64,000 bases of DNA from Mesostigma viride (lineage: Eukaryota; Streptophyta; Mesostigmatophyceae; Mesostigmatales; Mesostigmataceae): positions 496,001 to 560,000 of the forward strand of contig RPFO01000264.1 of NCBI GenBank assembly GCA_009746045.1, in the 5' to 3' direction. The translations under genes and the position numbers were made by a program. Below, piece by piece: positions 21,554-31,654 of this stretch. The notes under the pieces are model-generated. The model searched no databases. It was not told the DNA's origin and saw only the letters and a list, made by a program, of their open reading frames with translations. Position 1 is the stretch's first letter. The number at the start of each line of letters is the position of its first letter.

Positions 21554-22050
21554 TGTCAGAATGTTAATGACTGGTGGCAAGGCTTAAAGATCAAATGTAT
21601 ATTGCTTTACTGATTTAATATATTGACTTTGAGTCGGCGTACAAACGGGTAAGGTTCTCGTGCACCATGAGTCACCTATATAGAAGAGACAAAGTCCTTC
21701 AGTGGCGGCTACACTGTTTGCTGCCGTTGATCCATTACAAATCGTACGGTACAAAATGAGCAAACTTTTCACCACAAGTGACGGTGACCAACATTAGTTG
21801 GTACGACGTTATGGCATGCGGGGACTAAGCCACAGCGCCTCCTAGGCAGCGCCAGAAAACGTACAAAGGTTCACTAGAGAAATTCATGCGACCACTAGCA
21901 AGTCACAGTACTCGTAGTACAGTTGAAAAAGATATTAATGCCGATTTATACTACATCGGACTTTGAAATCATACCCTGAAAATATTGCTGATAAACGAAC
22001 AGCTAATGGGCACAACCAGGTTGTCAGGCATATTGGGGCATATCCTGACA
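21554..22050 (-). repeat. 5' LTR of the gag-only element
   Basis: 497 bp, identical by eye to 19298-19794; flanked on the right by TSD GCCAC. Confidence 0.95.
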
Positions 22051-22055
22051 GCCAC

Positions 22056-22297
22056 TTCAGGTCACCACTCTTCTAAAAACAGACTCCATGGGGATGGTGC
22101 AGTTTGTGCACAGGCAGATGGCCAGAAGTAGGGACTTGGACTATCTCCTTCTTAAGGAATTGTCCTCCTTGGCCAATATTGAGCATATCCCTGGGGTTGA
22201 CAATCCTGCTGATGCTTTGACCAAGCTAGTGCAGAAGGCAGCAGTGCAATACAAGGTTCTTCAGTCTCTGATGGACCCATCTCAGCAAGCTGTCTAA
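22056..22297 (+). CDS. pol: Outer element RNase H C-terminus (end of pol)
   Basis: Resumes in frame after the gag-only insertion: LLKTDSMGMVQFVHRQM (catalytic Asp in TDS), LKELSSLANIEHIPGVDN, PADALTK, and ends MDPSQQAV before TAA. Same landmarks as the inner element's RNase H. Confidence 0.8.
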
Positions 22298-23247
22298 GCT
22301 GGTGCATGGTTATAGGGCATTGGAGAGCAGATTGTGTGGTAGTGTCAGCATTGTGACTGGCATAATACCTGTATTTTAGTCTGTACTAAGGCTCATGGAC
22401 CATGGTACACTCACTCTGATTTTAATCAGGATACAGCCAGGTTTTGGCTGGGGTTCATGCTGTTGACTACACAAGGTTGACAGGTCCATTACAGACCATG
22501 TATTCTATTTTAAAAGAAATGTATATTTGTACATACTTCTCACAATGGTCTGGGAACCTTTATTCTGGGGTTTATAGGGCGGGGTTCGATTCCCTGGTAT
22601 TATGTTTCTACAAGCTGGCCTGTTCAGGTGTTTGCCTGTTCAGACTTCCCTAGTTCCCCAGGGCAGGATTTAATTGTTGCCTATGTGTTTCATTTTGTCA
22701 TTTGTTTGCTGTGGCAGTTTACCATCTGGCAAGTAGACGGGCGCCGTAAGACGGGCGCCAATAGACCCCTGTTGAGAGAATGACAGGCAAACTATTGTAA
22801 TACGCCTTACTTTGTCAAGTGGTATTTTAATTGTCATGGATTTATTGTACTTATATTGAATATGTACTGGGTTTTATGGGATTAGTATCTGGGATTAATG
22901 TAACTCACCGCCAGAAGGTCATTGTACTGGAGGCTCTACCGAGGTGATGGGATTAATTCCTGGAGAAGACCTCATAGAATTAACCTGTATGTATTTAATT
23001 TTGTTTGTTCCTAATATCTGGTGGTACTCTGTAATGCCACTTCCATAGGTTTTTATCCATTTCTCATGGAATGGTTTTCCCTGTGGCAGATCTGTTTCTT
23101 TTCCAGTTCCTTAAAAGAAAGGGCTGGGGGAATGGCATTGGCCATTAAAGACATCTGTTCAAGCTTCAAGCTGGAGTGAAGGACATTTCAAGCTACTTCA
23201 AGGGTCCCTGGCAGGGGATGTGATCCCTAAAGAAAAGAAGGGATTGG
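22298..23247 (+). other. 3' untranslated region and polypurine tract of the outer element
   Basis: About 950 bp with no supported gene. It ends in the purine-rich AAAGAAAAGAAGGGATTGG directly before the 3' LTR start at 23248, which fits a PPT. A tRNA-like B-box (GGTTCGATTCC, 22581-22591) occurs within it without a matching tRNA body. Confidence 0.6.
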
Positions 23248-25568
23248 AGTTAACGTAAAGGATTTAGGTTAGATGGATAGAGATTGTTACGCTCTTTCCA
23301 ACGGCACCTTGAACGCCTCATTTGGTTTACCCCTAAATGGGCAGAAATACTGCCGATGCATCGGCTGTAACTTCACAATTTTGCAAACCAGATGCCATCC
23401 AACCCACCCATATCCAATGGCTGTCCTTGGGGGCCAAGCATGTCCATGAGTTGCCCTTCGGGTTGGTATATCACAACCTTACATATATGCAGGGTAGGCC
23501 ATGTATAACTGCCGTCAAAGTCAGGGGGGTCAAGACGAGCGTTTTCATTTTTGGTAGAATGTGCATTTTGAATTATGTTGTAAGAGCTAGGCACCTACCA
23601 CTTCAGGGATGATAAACAATTAGTTGCTGAACAGTTTGAGCCATTGGGGTCATCATTTGGGTGGGTATACCAGCAGTTACACCCAGTACAGCCCATAGGG
23701 GTACCGTTGGTAAAAAGCAACCAAGGGGGTAGGGGTGGGCATACTACCTACTAATACCTACTAAAAATGTCCCCCAACCATGCCACACAATACATTTCCC
23801 TTCCACAATGATGGGGAAACATAACTGCATCATCACACTGCCCTTACATGGCACCTATGTGCAGGTGCCACCTTGTCCATGCACGTAGGTAACGTGGTAC
23901 GGATACCCTACGCAAGGCACGCATTCTAGGAGGCAGCCACCAACAAACTAGTGATTTTAAGCCTATTTCAGCTTGCCCTAGCAAGGGTAAACTAGGCCTA
24001 AGCTGCTATAGCCTGCCAGGTGATGGCCAGCACACCTGGTGGCACATGCTGACAATGGGAAGCTTCCACTCACCGAGTACATGGTTGATGATGCCACAGA
24101 GACCAGCCAACTGCCTCACACTCATGCAATATGTGTGTGGGAAATGTATAACAAACATATATGGAGGTATTCAAACCCATACAGCCTCTAAAACTTATCA
24201 CCATCACACTATGGCAGGTCAACTGACTGAGGGAAGCATCTAAGAATGGTGTTTTAGGAAGGGGCCAGGCCATGGTCAAGAAAGAGCATGAATAATACAA
24301 AAAGAATGTGCTACACAAGCTAGAACGTATATATAAACGTCAAACATCGACAAGAAAACGATAACTCAGCTTTACCTGGCATGGCTGGCATTACCTTGGC
24401 CCAGGCGGTGGCCGCAAAATGGCGCATTTCGGCACACCAAAGTTGTGCAGCATGGTCGCTAGATTCGACGATTTCTGGCCACCCTTGCACGTTTACGACT
24501 AAAAATCATCATAAAAAGTAAAAAGAAACCGATATATCCTTTAAAATACGCCGGAAAGGTATTGCTGTCAACGTTTCTATCGTCCGGCCTGATCGCAGTT
24601 TTTTCCAGCAAGAACGCTGCCGACACCTATCAAATGGCATTCCCGCGAACCAAAAATTGGCCTGTATCGTCTTTAGGACGTATAAAATCAATTTCCTGAG
24701 TTTGGTCAGAAAATTCGAACGAAAACGTAAATGCCATGCGTGGGCGCAAGCCGCCATGGCCAGGTCGTCGTTTTCCGGAATGCACGTTGTACGTGAAAAA
24801 GTACCCTGACCCCTTGTACTTTGACCGGCCAGAACACCTCTATAACTTTGTCAGAAGTATGCAAACCATAGTACCATGCTGTGAGGAAAATTATAAACTT
24901 TCGATCTTCTCAGCTAAACGTTTCCTAATTCTCAATAGTTTTCGCGGCATTTGGTCCCCCGAGAAGGGGCCGACGTGTCGGCTGTAACTCAGTTTTAGGC
25001 GGAAAATCGGCAGCCAGACCATTTAGGGGTTAAGGAACGTAAAAGTTATGACGTTTCCTAGGCTGTGCCGACAGTACCCGGCGCGCCACTGTGGGCGCGT
25101 ACGGACACAGGATGTACAAGTGTCACTTTGATAGTCCGCAGGACGTTGACAGGACTTGTACAGGACTTGATGGTCAATTGATAGGTAGGCGCACTGTAGC
25201 GCGCCAGGACCTATGAGACAATTGATGCTGAGTAGTGTACGGATAGGTCCACAGGACTAGCCGTATGGACAATTGATAGATCTGCGCGCCAAAGGCGTGC
25301 CAGAGTCTGTCTAATCAATTGATTGACAGTTCAGCTGTGACAGTGCAGCTGAATACTTGGACGCGTCCCTAGCAAGCTATATGTGTGACTTGGTCGCACC
25401 GGGACGCTAGTTCTTGCGTGCACGTTCTCTGGGCACTGCGACCCTGTCGCCTGTGCTGCGTGCAGTCTTGGAAGTGACGTGACTTACGTCTGTGTTTCCT
25501 TGTTAATAATAAAGGCAACTTCCTGCAAGAACCATGGCGGAATTCGTGGCATTCTCACGCTCACAACT
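23248..25568 (+). repeat. 3' LTR of the outer element, split by a TIR transposon
   Basis: 23248-23329 plus 25033-25568 reconstitute 618 bp matching the 5' LTR at 4842-5458. It starts AGTTAACG and ends CACAACT. The split lies at GGT/TTA, with TTA duplicated around the insert. Confidence 0.9.
23330..25029. mobile_element. 1.7-kb non-autonomous TIR DNA transposon in the 3' LTR (TTA target duplication)
   Basis: Begins CCCCTAAATGG and ends CCATTTAGGGG, an 11-bp perfect inverted repeat, flanked by TTA (23327-23329 and 25030-25032). The homologous uninterrupted LTR copy at 4842-5458 gives the empty site. TCGGCTGTAACT occurs near both ends in direct orientation (about 23359 and 24978). No transposase ORF; the longest ORF is 91 codons without recognisable domains. 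TTA/TWA duplications are typical of PIF/Harbinger, so that superfamily is a guess. Confidence 0.85.
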
Positions 25569-25628
25569 CATACGTTCCCGCTCGTCACGATACAGCCGTC
25601 CGTCTTGCGACTGTCGTTCCTGGTCCCG

Positions 25629-28600
25629 ATGGAGCAGGGCGAGGTGAGGCGCGTCGACGACGACGAGTACTGGTCGACGCGAGGTGCGATCGAGCACGAC
25701 GGCGAAGACGAGCACGACCGTGGACACGATGACGGGGACGAGGAGAGGGACGAAGGCACGGGGGTGAACGCGACGGGGGAATCCCGCGGCCCGACAGACA
25801 TGGAGCGATGGCTGCACCGCCCAGCGGGCGAACCGTATGACGCGCTCGGCATGAGGGACTACCACGAAACGTACCGAATCGTGAGAAGATCGACGTCGCT
25901 CGCCGACGTGCCAGACGGGTTCACGGAGGCGAGCGGCTTCAGGAGGTACGTGCGCCGACGAAGAGAACGGCGCGGCGGCGTCCGCGGCATCGTCAGCCGC
26001 ATCCTGTCGGTGCGGCCGAGCGAGGTCGAGATGTGGTCGTTGCTCCTGATCCTGCGCCACGGCAACCCGCCCTTCGCCACCAGGAGACACCGACAGCCGA
26101 GGACGATTCGCGAACTGCGCACCGTGAGAGGGCTCGAGTACGCGACTTTTCAGGAGGCGGCGGTCGCGCTGGGTTTCCTGTCGCTCGACGACGAGATCGA
26201 GGTCGCGATCCGCGAAGCGATCGACATGGGCGCGACGCCTCGAAACCTGCGAGTCATGGCGACGATCATGCTCGAGGACGGCGCGCTCGGCATCGCGCGC
26301 GCCATCGAGGACGAGCAGCTGCTTCACGCACTGACTTCAGATTTCACGCACGCGGCAGAGCGTGGTCGACAAGACCGGCAAGACGAGCTGATCGCGTGGT
26401 TCGACATTCGCGTGCGACAGTCCGGCCGCTCCTTCGCCGAGCTCGGCCTAGCCGACTGGGACGACCGCGCGCAGCGATGGCGAGAGCGACTACAGTCCGG
26501 TCGTCACCAGACCATGCCGACGGTCGTTCGCGAGGCGATGGAGGAAAGGGAACGCATGCGCAGCGAGTCGCGGGACTTTCTGCGAGATCACGAACACAGG
26601 CTGGCCGACGAACAGCATCGCATCCTCGACGAGATCGTCGACGCGCTGACCGAGCATCGCGACGCCGACGAGCGCGGTGAGCCGCCTCCGCCGTCCCGGA
26701 TCTTCTTCATCGAGGGCGGGCCCGGACGAGGCAAGACCTTCCTAATGCGAATGATCATCGCGAGGCTCATCGTGGACAGCAGACTGCTGCCCCCCGACCG
26801 TCTGATGACCGTCGTCGCATCAACGGGCATCGCAGCATCGTAGTACGCCACCGCCACGACGGCGCACGCGCGATTTCACATCGCCGTGCACGCGGGCGAC
26901 GAGCGATTGTCGATGGAGCCAATCCGATGTCAGTTCGAGAGCGCGTCGGGCATGGGCGAGTTCATGAGGAGGCTGGACTTCATCCTTTGGGACGGGGGGC
27001 GAGCACAAACGCCAGGGACATGGAAGCCATCTCCGAACGCGCCGCCGATTGCCGTGAGCGAGGGAGCGAGCGCCACGCATTCGGCGGCGTGCCGATCGTC
27101 ATCCTGGCCGGCGACTTCCGCCAGACGCCCCCGGTGACGGTGGGCGTGACAGACCCGTCGCAGCGGGCCCAGACGATGATCCATCACCTGCCGTGGTGGC
27201 GCGACCAGGTTGAAGTGCGCACGTTGATCACGAATCACCGCGCCAACGCGGATCCCGAGTTGGCAGCCTTGATCGACACGATCGTTGACGGCACTCACCC
27301 GACTGACAGCGACGGAAACGTGCTGTTGCCAGCATGGCTGCCGCGAACAAGCGAGCTCGCCGTCGCGGCGCAATTCGTATTCCCGGACAACATACTAGAC
27401 GGCGAGAACGCCCATGCCGCGCAAGTATGCGCGCACCAGTACATCGCGTCGGTGAACGCGGACGCGACGACGTTCAACGAGAATCTGCAGTCGCGCATCG
27501 CGGCGCGAGCGACCGAGGCGACAAGGACGTCCATCCACAGGACGGCGTTGGCGCGACATCAGGTCATCGAAGAGCAGCGCGACCACGTCGTCCGCGACGC
27601 GGAGGCGACCATGGCGCACTTCCGCTCGCCGACGATACCCGACAGCGAGCTGGCGTTACGAGAAGGGGAGGTCTACTCGATCGCAAGGAACCTGCACGGA
27701 GCACGTCTGGCGCGCCGTCAGACGGTCATCCTCGACCGCATTGGCGCTCTGACACGTCGTAGTCGTCAGGCACGTCGACGCAGACGGCGTACAGGGGGAA
27801 CAGATCACGCTGCCTACCATCACATTCCCCTTCCGCCTGGGCGAATCAGCCGGTCGCGGTCGCGCAGGGACGATCTTGATTCATCGGCACCAATTCCCGT
27901 TGATGTATTACGGCGGCACGACGATGCACGGCGTGCAGTCACGATCACTCAGCCGGGTGGTCGTCGACCTTCGGAGACAGCTGTTTGACCACGAGCAACT
28001 CGGCGTAGCCATCAGCCGAGTCCTGGGCAGTCGTGACGGCCTACTGCTACTCGTGGACCCGTCTCAGATCGAGCCCGACGGCCGCGTGCGCACGCAGAAC
28101 ATCGTATTCCAGGAGCTTCTACTCCCACGCACGCCGGTCGACGAGCCCGACGAACCGCCACCCACGATCGCCACAGCCGGCGAGACCGTACCGCCGGCAC
28201 CAGCTACGTCAACCGACGCGACGGCACCCAACCACGACACGACGCGCGCCGACGAAGAAACGAACTGCGTCATCTGTCTCACCCCCGTCGACGACGATGA
28301 CGGCAGGGAGGTACTGGCGTGTGGCAGCTTTATGTGGCGGGATTGCGATCACTGGAAGAACGTCCACCTCGCGTGCCTGCGCCGATGGGCCACGACATGC
28401 AGAATAGACGACGTACATTGCATGCTCTGCCGGCGCCACATTGGCATCGGCCGTCGACCCATGCGAGATGATCACGAGCGTAATCGCGTCCTACCTCCAC
28501 CAGCACAAACGCATTCAGAAGTGTTCGTGGCGATGTTGCAGCACGTCGCGAACGCCGCGCACGTGCCCACGTTTCATACGCCACACCATTGGGACCAAAT

Positions 28601-28874
28601 CGTCACACGATATCGCGACACATTCGAACAGGCGGGCATCGATGTCGCCGACATCCTAAGACGCCGACAACAGCCGGCGACTCGCGCATTCCCTTACGGC
28701 TACGTGGACGCAGGGGTGCAGGAAGCCCTGTTAGAACAGCTGCCCGCGACGGCGAGCCTGCTGCAACAGTGGGACGAGTCACATCGTCCTAACCGCATTG
28801 AATTGCGCGCAGACACAATCGAGCAGGAAAGGCAAGAATTCGCGGTGCGCATACCAGACATCTCACACCTGTGA
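25629..28874 (+). pseudogene. Helitron/PIF1-type helicase with C-terminal RING finger, interrupted
   Basis: Start taken at ATG 25629 (MEQGEVRRVDDDEYW). The N-terminal part has TFQEAAVALGFLSLDDE and PRNLRVMATIML, the segment that precedes the helicase in Helitron proteins. Helicase motifs: Walker A GGPGRGKT (about 26715-26740), STGIAA, FILWD, then after a frame change AGDFRQTPPV (27110-27130), FPLMYYGGTTMH and GVAISRVL. A TAG (26841-26843) follows STGIAAS; a frame change at a G6 run (26994-26999) and another near 27760-27880 break it. The usual HKAQGQ motif reads HGVQSR. A RING-like cluster follows. No Rep nuclease domain is visible. Unwinds DNA; probable rolling-circle transposon remnant. Confidence 0.75.
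28257..28440 (+). other. RING-H2-like domain fused to the helicase
   Basis: The frame carrying the last helicase motifs continues to CVICL, an acidic loop, LACGSF, CDHWKNVHLACLRRW and CMLCRRH, giving a C..C...C..C.H..C....C..C spacing of a RING/RING-H2 finger. Such domains usually bind E2 enzymes; its role here is unknown. It is part of the helicase reading frame with no break between. Confidence 0.6.
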
Positions 28875-29703
28875 AATTAGCTGTAACATCTAGCAAAGCC
28901 GATCCTGTGGCTCTGCATGCTTCTGTTCAGCATGATGCGATGGGACTTGGCGGAGCTGTATGATCGGATGCCCAATATGTCTCACCTGTGAATTAAAGTT
29001 GTAATAGATCTATCCTTCTATGGGATGCGCAGTATCAAGAAGACAACCATTACAATGCCCAGTATGTCTAATATTACTACTCAACGTACACTAGAATTAG
29101 GATTAGTACCAACATTGGACATATATGATTTTAGCTTACATGCAAACTAATTAATTAATTGACTAACTAGCTAACTTACCCACATACTAGCTAACTTAGA
29201 CTACAAATCAACTATGAACCGAGACAACTATGCCTGGACAACCTTGCCTCACTGCTGGGGCGTATGGCCTCTGCCCTCCGGGTGGGTGGGAACTAGTAAG
29301 GGCGGACCGTCCTACTACGGTGTTTCAGCCACAGCGTGTCGTTATGTGCTTTCTTCAGCCCTCTTCATAAGCCTCAGTTGACTCAAATCAGGTTGCCGCC
29401 TGTCAGCGAACGAATCCAATCTCGACCACTAGAGTTACGGTCGGCGAAGCCCCTTAAGCTTAAAGCTGTAATAGATCTATGTTTCTGAAATGAAATAAAT
29501 TGAATAATGCTCATTCTTATCTACCTGAGAAGTTGCAATATAAAGTTGTCTCACATCAAGGAGGATTGTCTCATTTAAATCAAAATCCAGATGAACGCAC
29601 CAATTTATACACAAAAGTAATAAGTTCTAGGAAGCAAATCATCGCCAAGTTGTAATGTCAACACACAAGTCGCAACTAACAAAGCGTCAACTCGTGGTGT
29701 AAC
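28875..29703. other. Non-coding stretch between helicase and RPA-like gene
   Basis: No supported ORF. AT-rich with short repeated phrases (TGTAATAGATCTAT twice, near 29000 and 29465; CTAGCTAACTTA twice near 29170-29200). It presumably belongs to the Helitron-like unit as the convergent 3' region of the two flanking genes. Confidence 0.4.
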
Positions 29704-30709
29704 TCAATTCACAAAAGATAGCTCGAGCACCTTAATCCCACGACGCATATCTTCAGAAGACTTCCTCAAGGTAAGCTTCATGAGCGAAGACCGATGACCC
29801 CCACAACTGTCAACAAGTTTCTCGAACTCCGCCGGATCGTCACGTTGTAAAATAGCCACTTCTTCGACAGTCTTGCCAAGAATCGCTGAAGTATGGTCAA
29901 ATAAACTGAGCTCCATCGACTCATCACCTTCCGCAACATCCGCCAGCCCATGAAAACGCGGGTTGGTAGTTCCAGGAGATTGGATGCACGTGCACGACTT
30001 CTTCCCACAACCTGTGCACGCCATGTACAACACGCAATTCTTCCGGAGGCCCAACAACTTCACAGCGACGATGGCGACATCGGGAACTGCAGCTTTCTTG
30101 AAATCTCCCAAAGCCTTCACCGGCAGATCATCCGCTTGATCAGAAACCCACTGACTCATTGTGCCCAAACTACCCATAGGCTTTGGCACCCTACCTCGGT
30201 ACTCGACAGGATCGATAAAGATGAGAGTATCCCTTTCGATCTGGAACCTGGGCGGCCTGCCATCACGACATTCCACGTGGACATTCTTCAGTCCAAGTAG
30301 CACAATGTTGTCTTGGCGTGCCAGAAGTTCACGATCGACCTCTTCCCACACAGACAACCGCAAAGGCGATCCCTCACCAATATCCAAGTCAATCAAACTG
30401 AAATGAATAGATAGGTCGATCCCTGAGCTTCATGTCCTTCTGGATGCTGACGAGGTAGCCCAGCAGATCAACACAATCACCATCGCCAAGACCTCGCAGA
30501 TTGTCCCGCAAATGAAGAACGACATTAGGAATGTCGTCGATATGCTCAATCGGCTTGATCACACGAGGGTAATACACCGTCCTGTAAAAGAAACGAGATT
30601 GCAATACATGCATCCAAAGAAAAAATGAAAGCACAGCAAAAGAGACGGCTAACAAAATAAGACGTCTTCTTCACCAATAAGCGACTTCAGCAAATCAATA
30701 ACTAAATGC
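29704..30709 (-). pseudogene. RPA-like single-stranded DNA-binding protein, N-terminally truncated by chromovirus A
   Basis: Minus-strand pieces: 30708 to about 30673 (VIDLLKSLIG, ending at a GTGAAG donor), an intron ending TTTCTTTTACAG at 30582, then 30581-30389 (VDLLGYLVSIQKDM) and after a one-base frame change 30396-29704 (IDLDIGEGSPLRLSVWEE, CVLYMACTGCGKKSC zinc ribbon, MELSLFDHTSAILG). These match the OB-fold DBD-B and zinc-ribbon DBD-C of replication protein A large subunits. Plant and animal Helitrons often carry RPA-like genes, and this one faces the Helitron-type helicase. The LTR at 30710 removes the rest of the N-terminus. Function would be ssDNA coating in transposition. Confidence 0.65.
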
Positions 30710-31281
30710 TGTTACGTCTCGAACTTCTACCGCCACCTCTACCTCTACCTGGCCTAATGCTACCTAGACTAGTAAGGCCGCCTCTAGTTAAACCCCTAGC
30801 GAAAGACGAACGAGACGATCCAGATCTCAGTGCATTAACGTATGTGCTACTGTAATACGCCATAAGCCATTTAGTCAAACCCGTTTACTCCAGGAATAGA
30901 GGAAGGAAACACAACTACACTGCCATGACCCAAGCTAATATGTGTTAATTCATTTAACACACGCCGAGTGACCACACAAGGAGTGGAACGTGCATAAATG
31001 GTCGCCAACGGTCCAACAGGCTCGGGCCGACCTGGCCCTCGCCTACAGAAACACAGAAACACAGGCAGGTGCACAGATGCACGCCGGTCCACTACATTCT
31101 ACCAAAGGATAAGGACCACTAATAAAGTACGCGGCGCGGCGCCCGAAGGCACCCAATGTACCACGGTACTGTTACGAGGACAATCGTGTCCCAGCTAGAA
31201 CTACACGTAAACCTAGGAACAACCGAGGCCAAGGACCTAATTTACGTCCGTAACTACAACGAATTGTTACGCGACGTAACA
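30710..31281 (-). repeat. 3' LTR of chromovirus A
   Basis: Plus-strand TGTTACGTCTCG...GCGACGTAACA, 572 bp, with the same terminal TGTTACGTC/GACGTAACA as the LTRs of chromovirus B. The adjoining 31282-31294 is GTGGGGGGGGAGG on the minus strand, the PPT. Confidence 0.8.
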
Positions 31282-31654
31282 CCTCCCCCCCCACAAAAGG
31301 TAGGGAGCCCTCTCCCTACGCACAGGGAGGAAACCAAAGGGGTAGGAAAAACCTAATGCACCCAGCACACACCAACACAATCGATAGACCATCCCAGATA
31401 CAAAGCACCAATAGTTCACACGGTCTCCACCACCACGCCGGGTGGTGTAGGGTTAGCCAGCACCAAGCCTGGTGGGAGGTTCCCCTAACTGCCTGGAACG
31501 GAGTCCTTGCCGGGGGGGACGGCACTGGGCAGGACACACAGAGTAAACACATCAGTACCAAGGACCAAGAACAGCCAATCAACTGGCCAGAATATGAGGG
31601 CGACTCTATATACCGGAGGGACAACACCCTCAGGTCGGGCCTAAGGCCCTCTAT
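31282..31654 (-). other. PPT and 3' non-coding region of chromovirus A
   Basis: The polypurine tract GTGGGGGGGGAGG (31282-31294, minus strand) abuts the 3' LTR. The rest to the ORF3 stop contains no supported gene. Confidence 0.7.

Larger units (their letters stand above)
19298..22050 (-). mobile_element. Gag-only non-autonomous LTR retrotransposon (TR-GAG type), inserted in RNase H
   Basis: 2753 bp. Identical 497-bp LTRs at 19298-19794 and 21554-22050, ends TGTCAG...CTGACA, TSD GCCAC at 19293-19297 and 22051-22055. Minus-strand order: 5' LTR (21554-22050), PBS TGGTATCGAGC, gag 21239-20346, about 540 bp without a gene, PPT AAGGGGGG, 3' LTR. No protease, integrase, RT or RNase H. Identical LTRs imply a very recent insertion. 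It must be mobilised by enzymes supplied by another element. Confidence 0.95.
4842..25568 (+). mobile_element. Outer copia-like LTR retrotransposon carrying three nested insertions
   Basis: Layout: 5' LTR 4842-5458, leader ORF, gag (6359 onward), pol (INT-PR-RT-RNase H), 3' untranslated region, polypurine tract, and a 3' LTR from 23248 to 25568. Three insertions interrupt it: 6827-15266, 19298-22055 and 23330-25032, each including one TSD. Subtracting them leaves about 7.83 kb. The two LTRs differ by two substitutions and one T over about 618 bp. The expected flanking duplication is not seen (ATAAA on the left, CATAC on the right), which may mean inter-element recombination. No TGG-type primer binding site abuts the 5' LTR, unlike the inner element. 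RT and integrase motifs place it near Ty1/copia, with rearranged domains. Confidence 0.85.

Noticed and set aside
22581-22591. tRNA-like B-box GGTTCGATTCC
   Set aside because: T-arm stem is plausible, but no acceptor-stem pairing, anticodon arm or A-box at the right distance; chance or tRNA-like relic at best.
22444-22653. 69-codon ORF in the 3' region of the outer element
   Set aside because: No motif, no counterpart in the inner element, composition like the surrounding non-coding DNA.
25479-25628. Extension of the helicase ORF upstream into the LTR (starting MTYVCVSLL)
   Set aside because: The same codons occur in the other LTR copy at 5369, so they are LTR sequence in chance frame; the helicase start was set at 25629.
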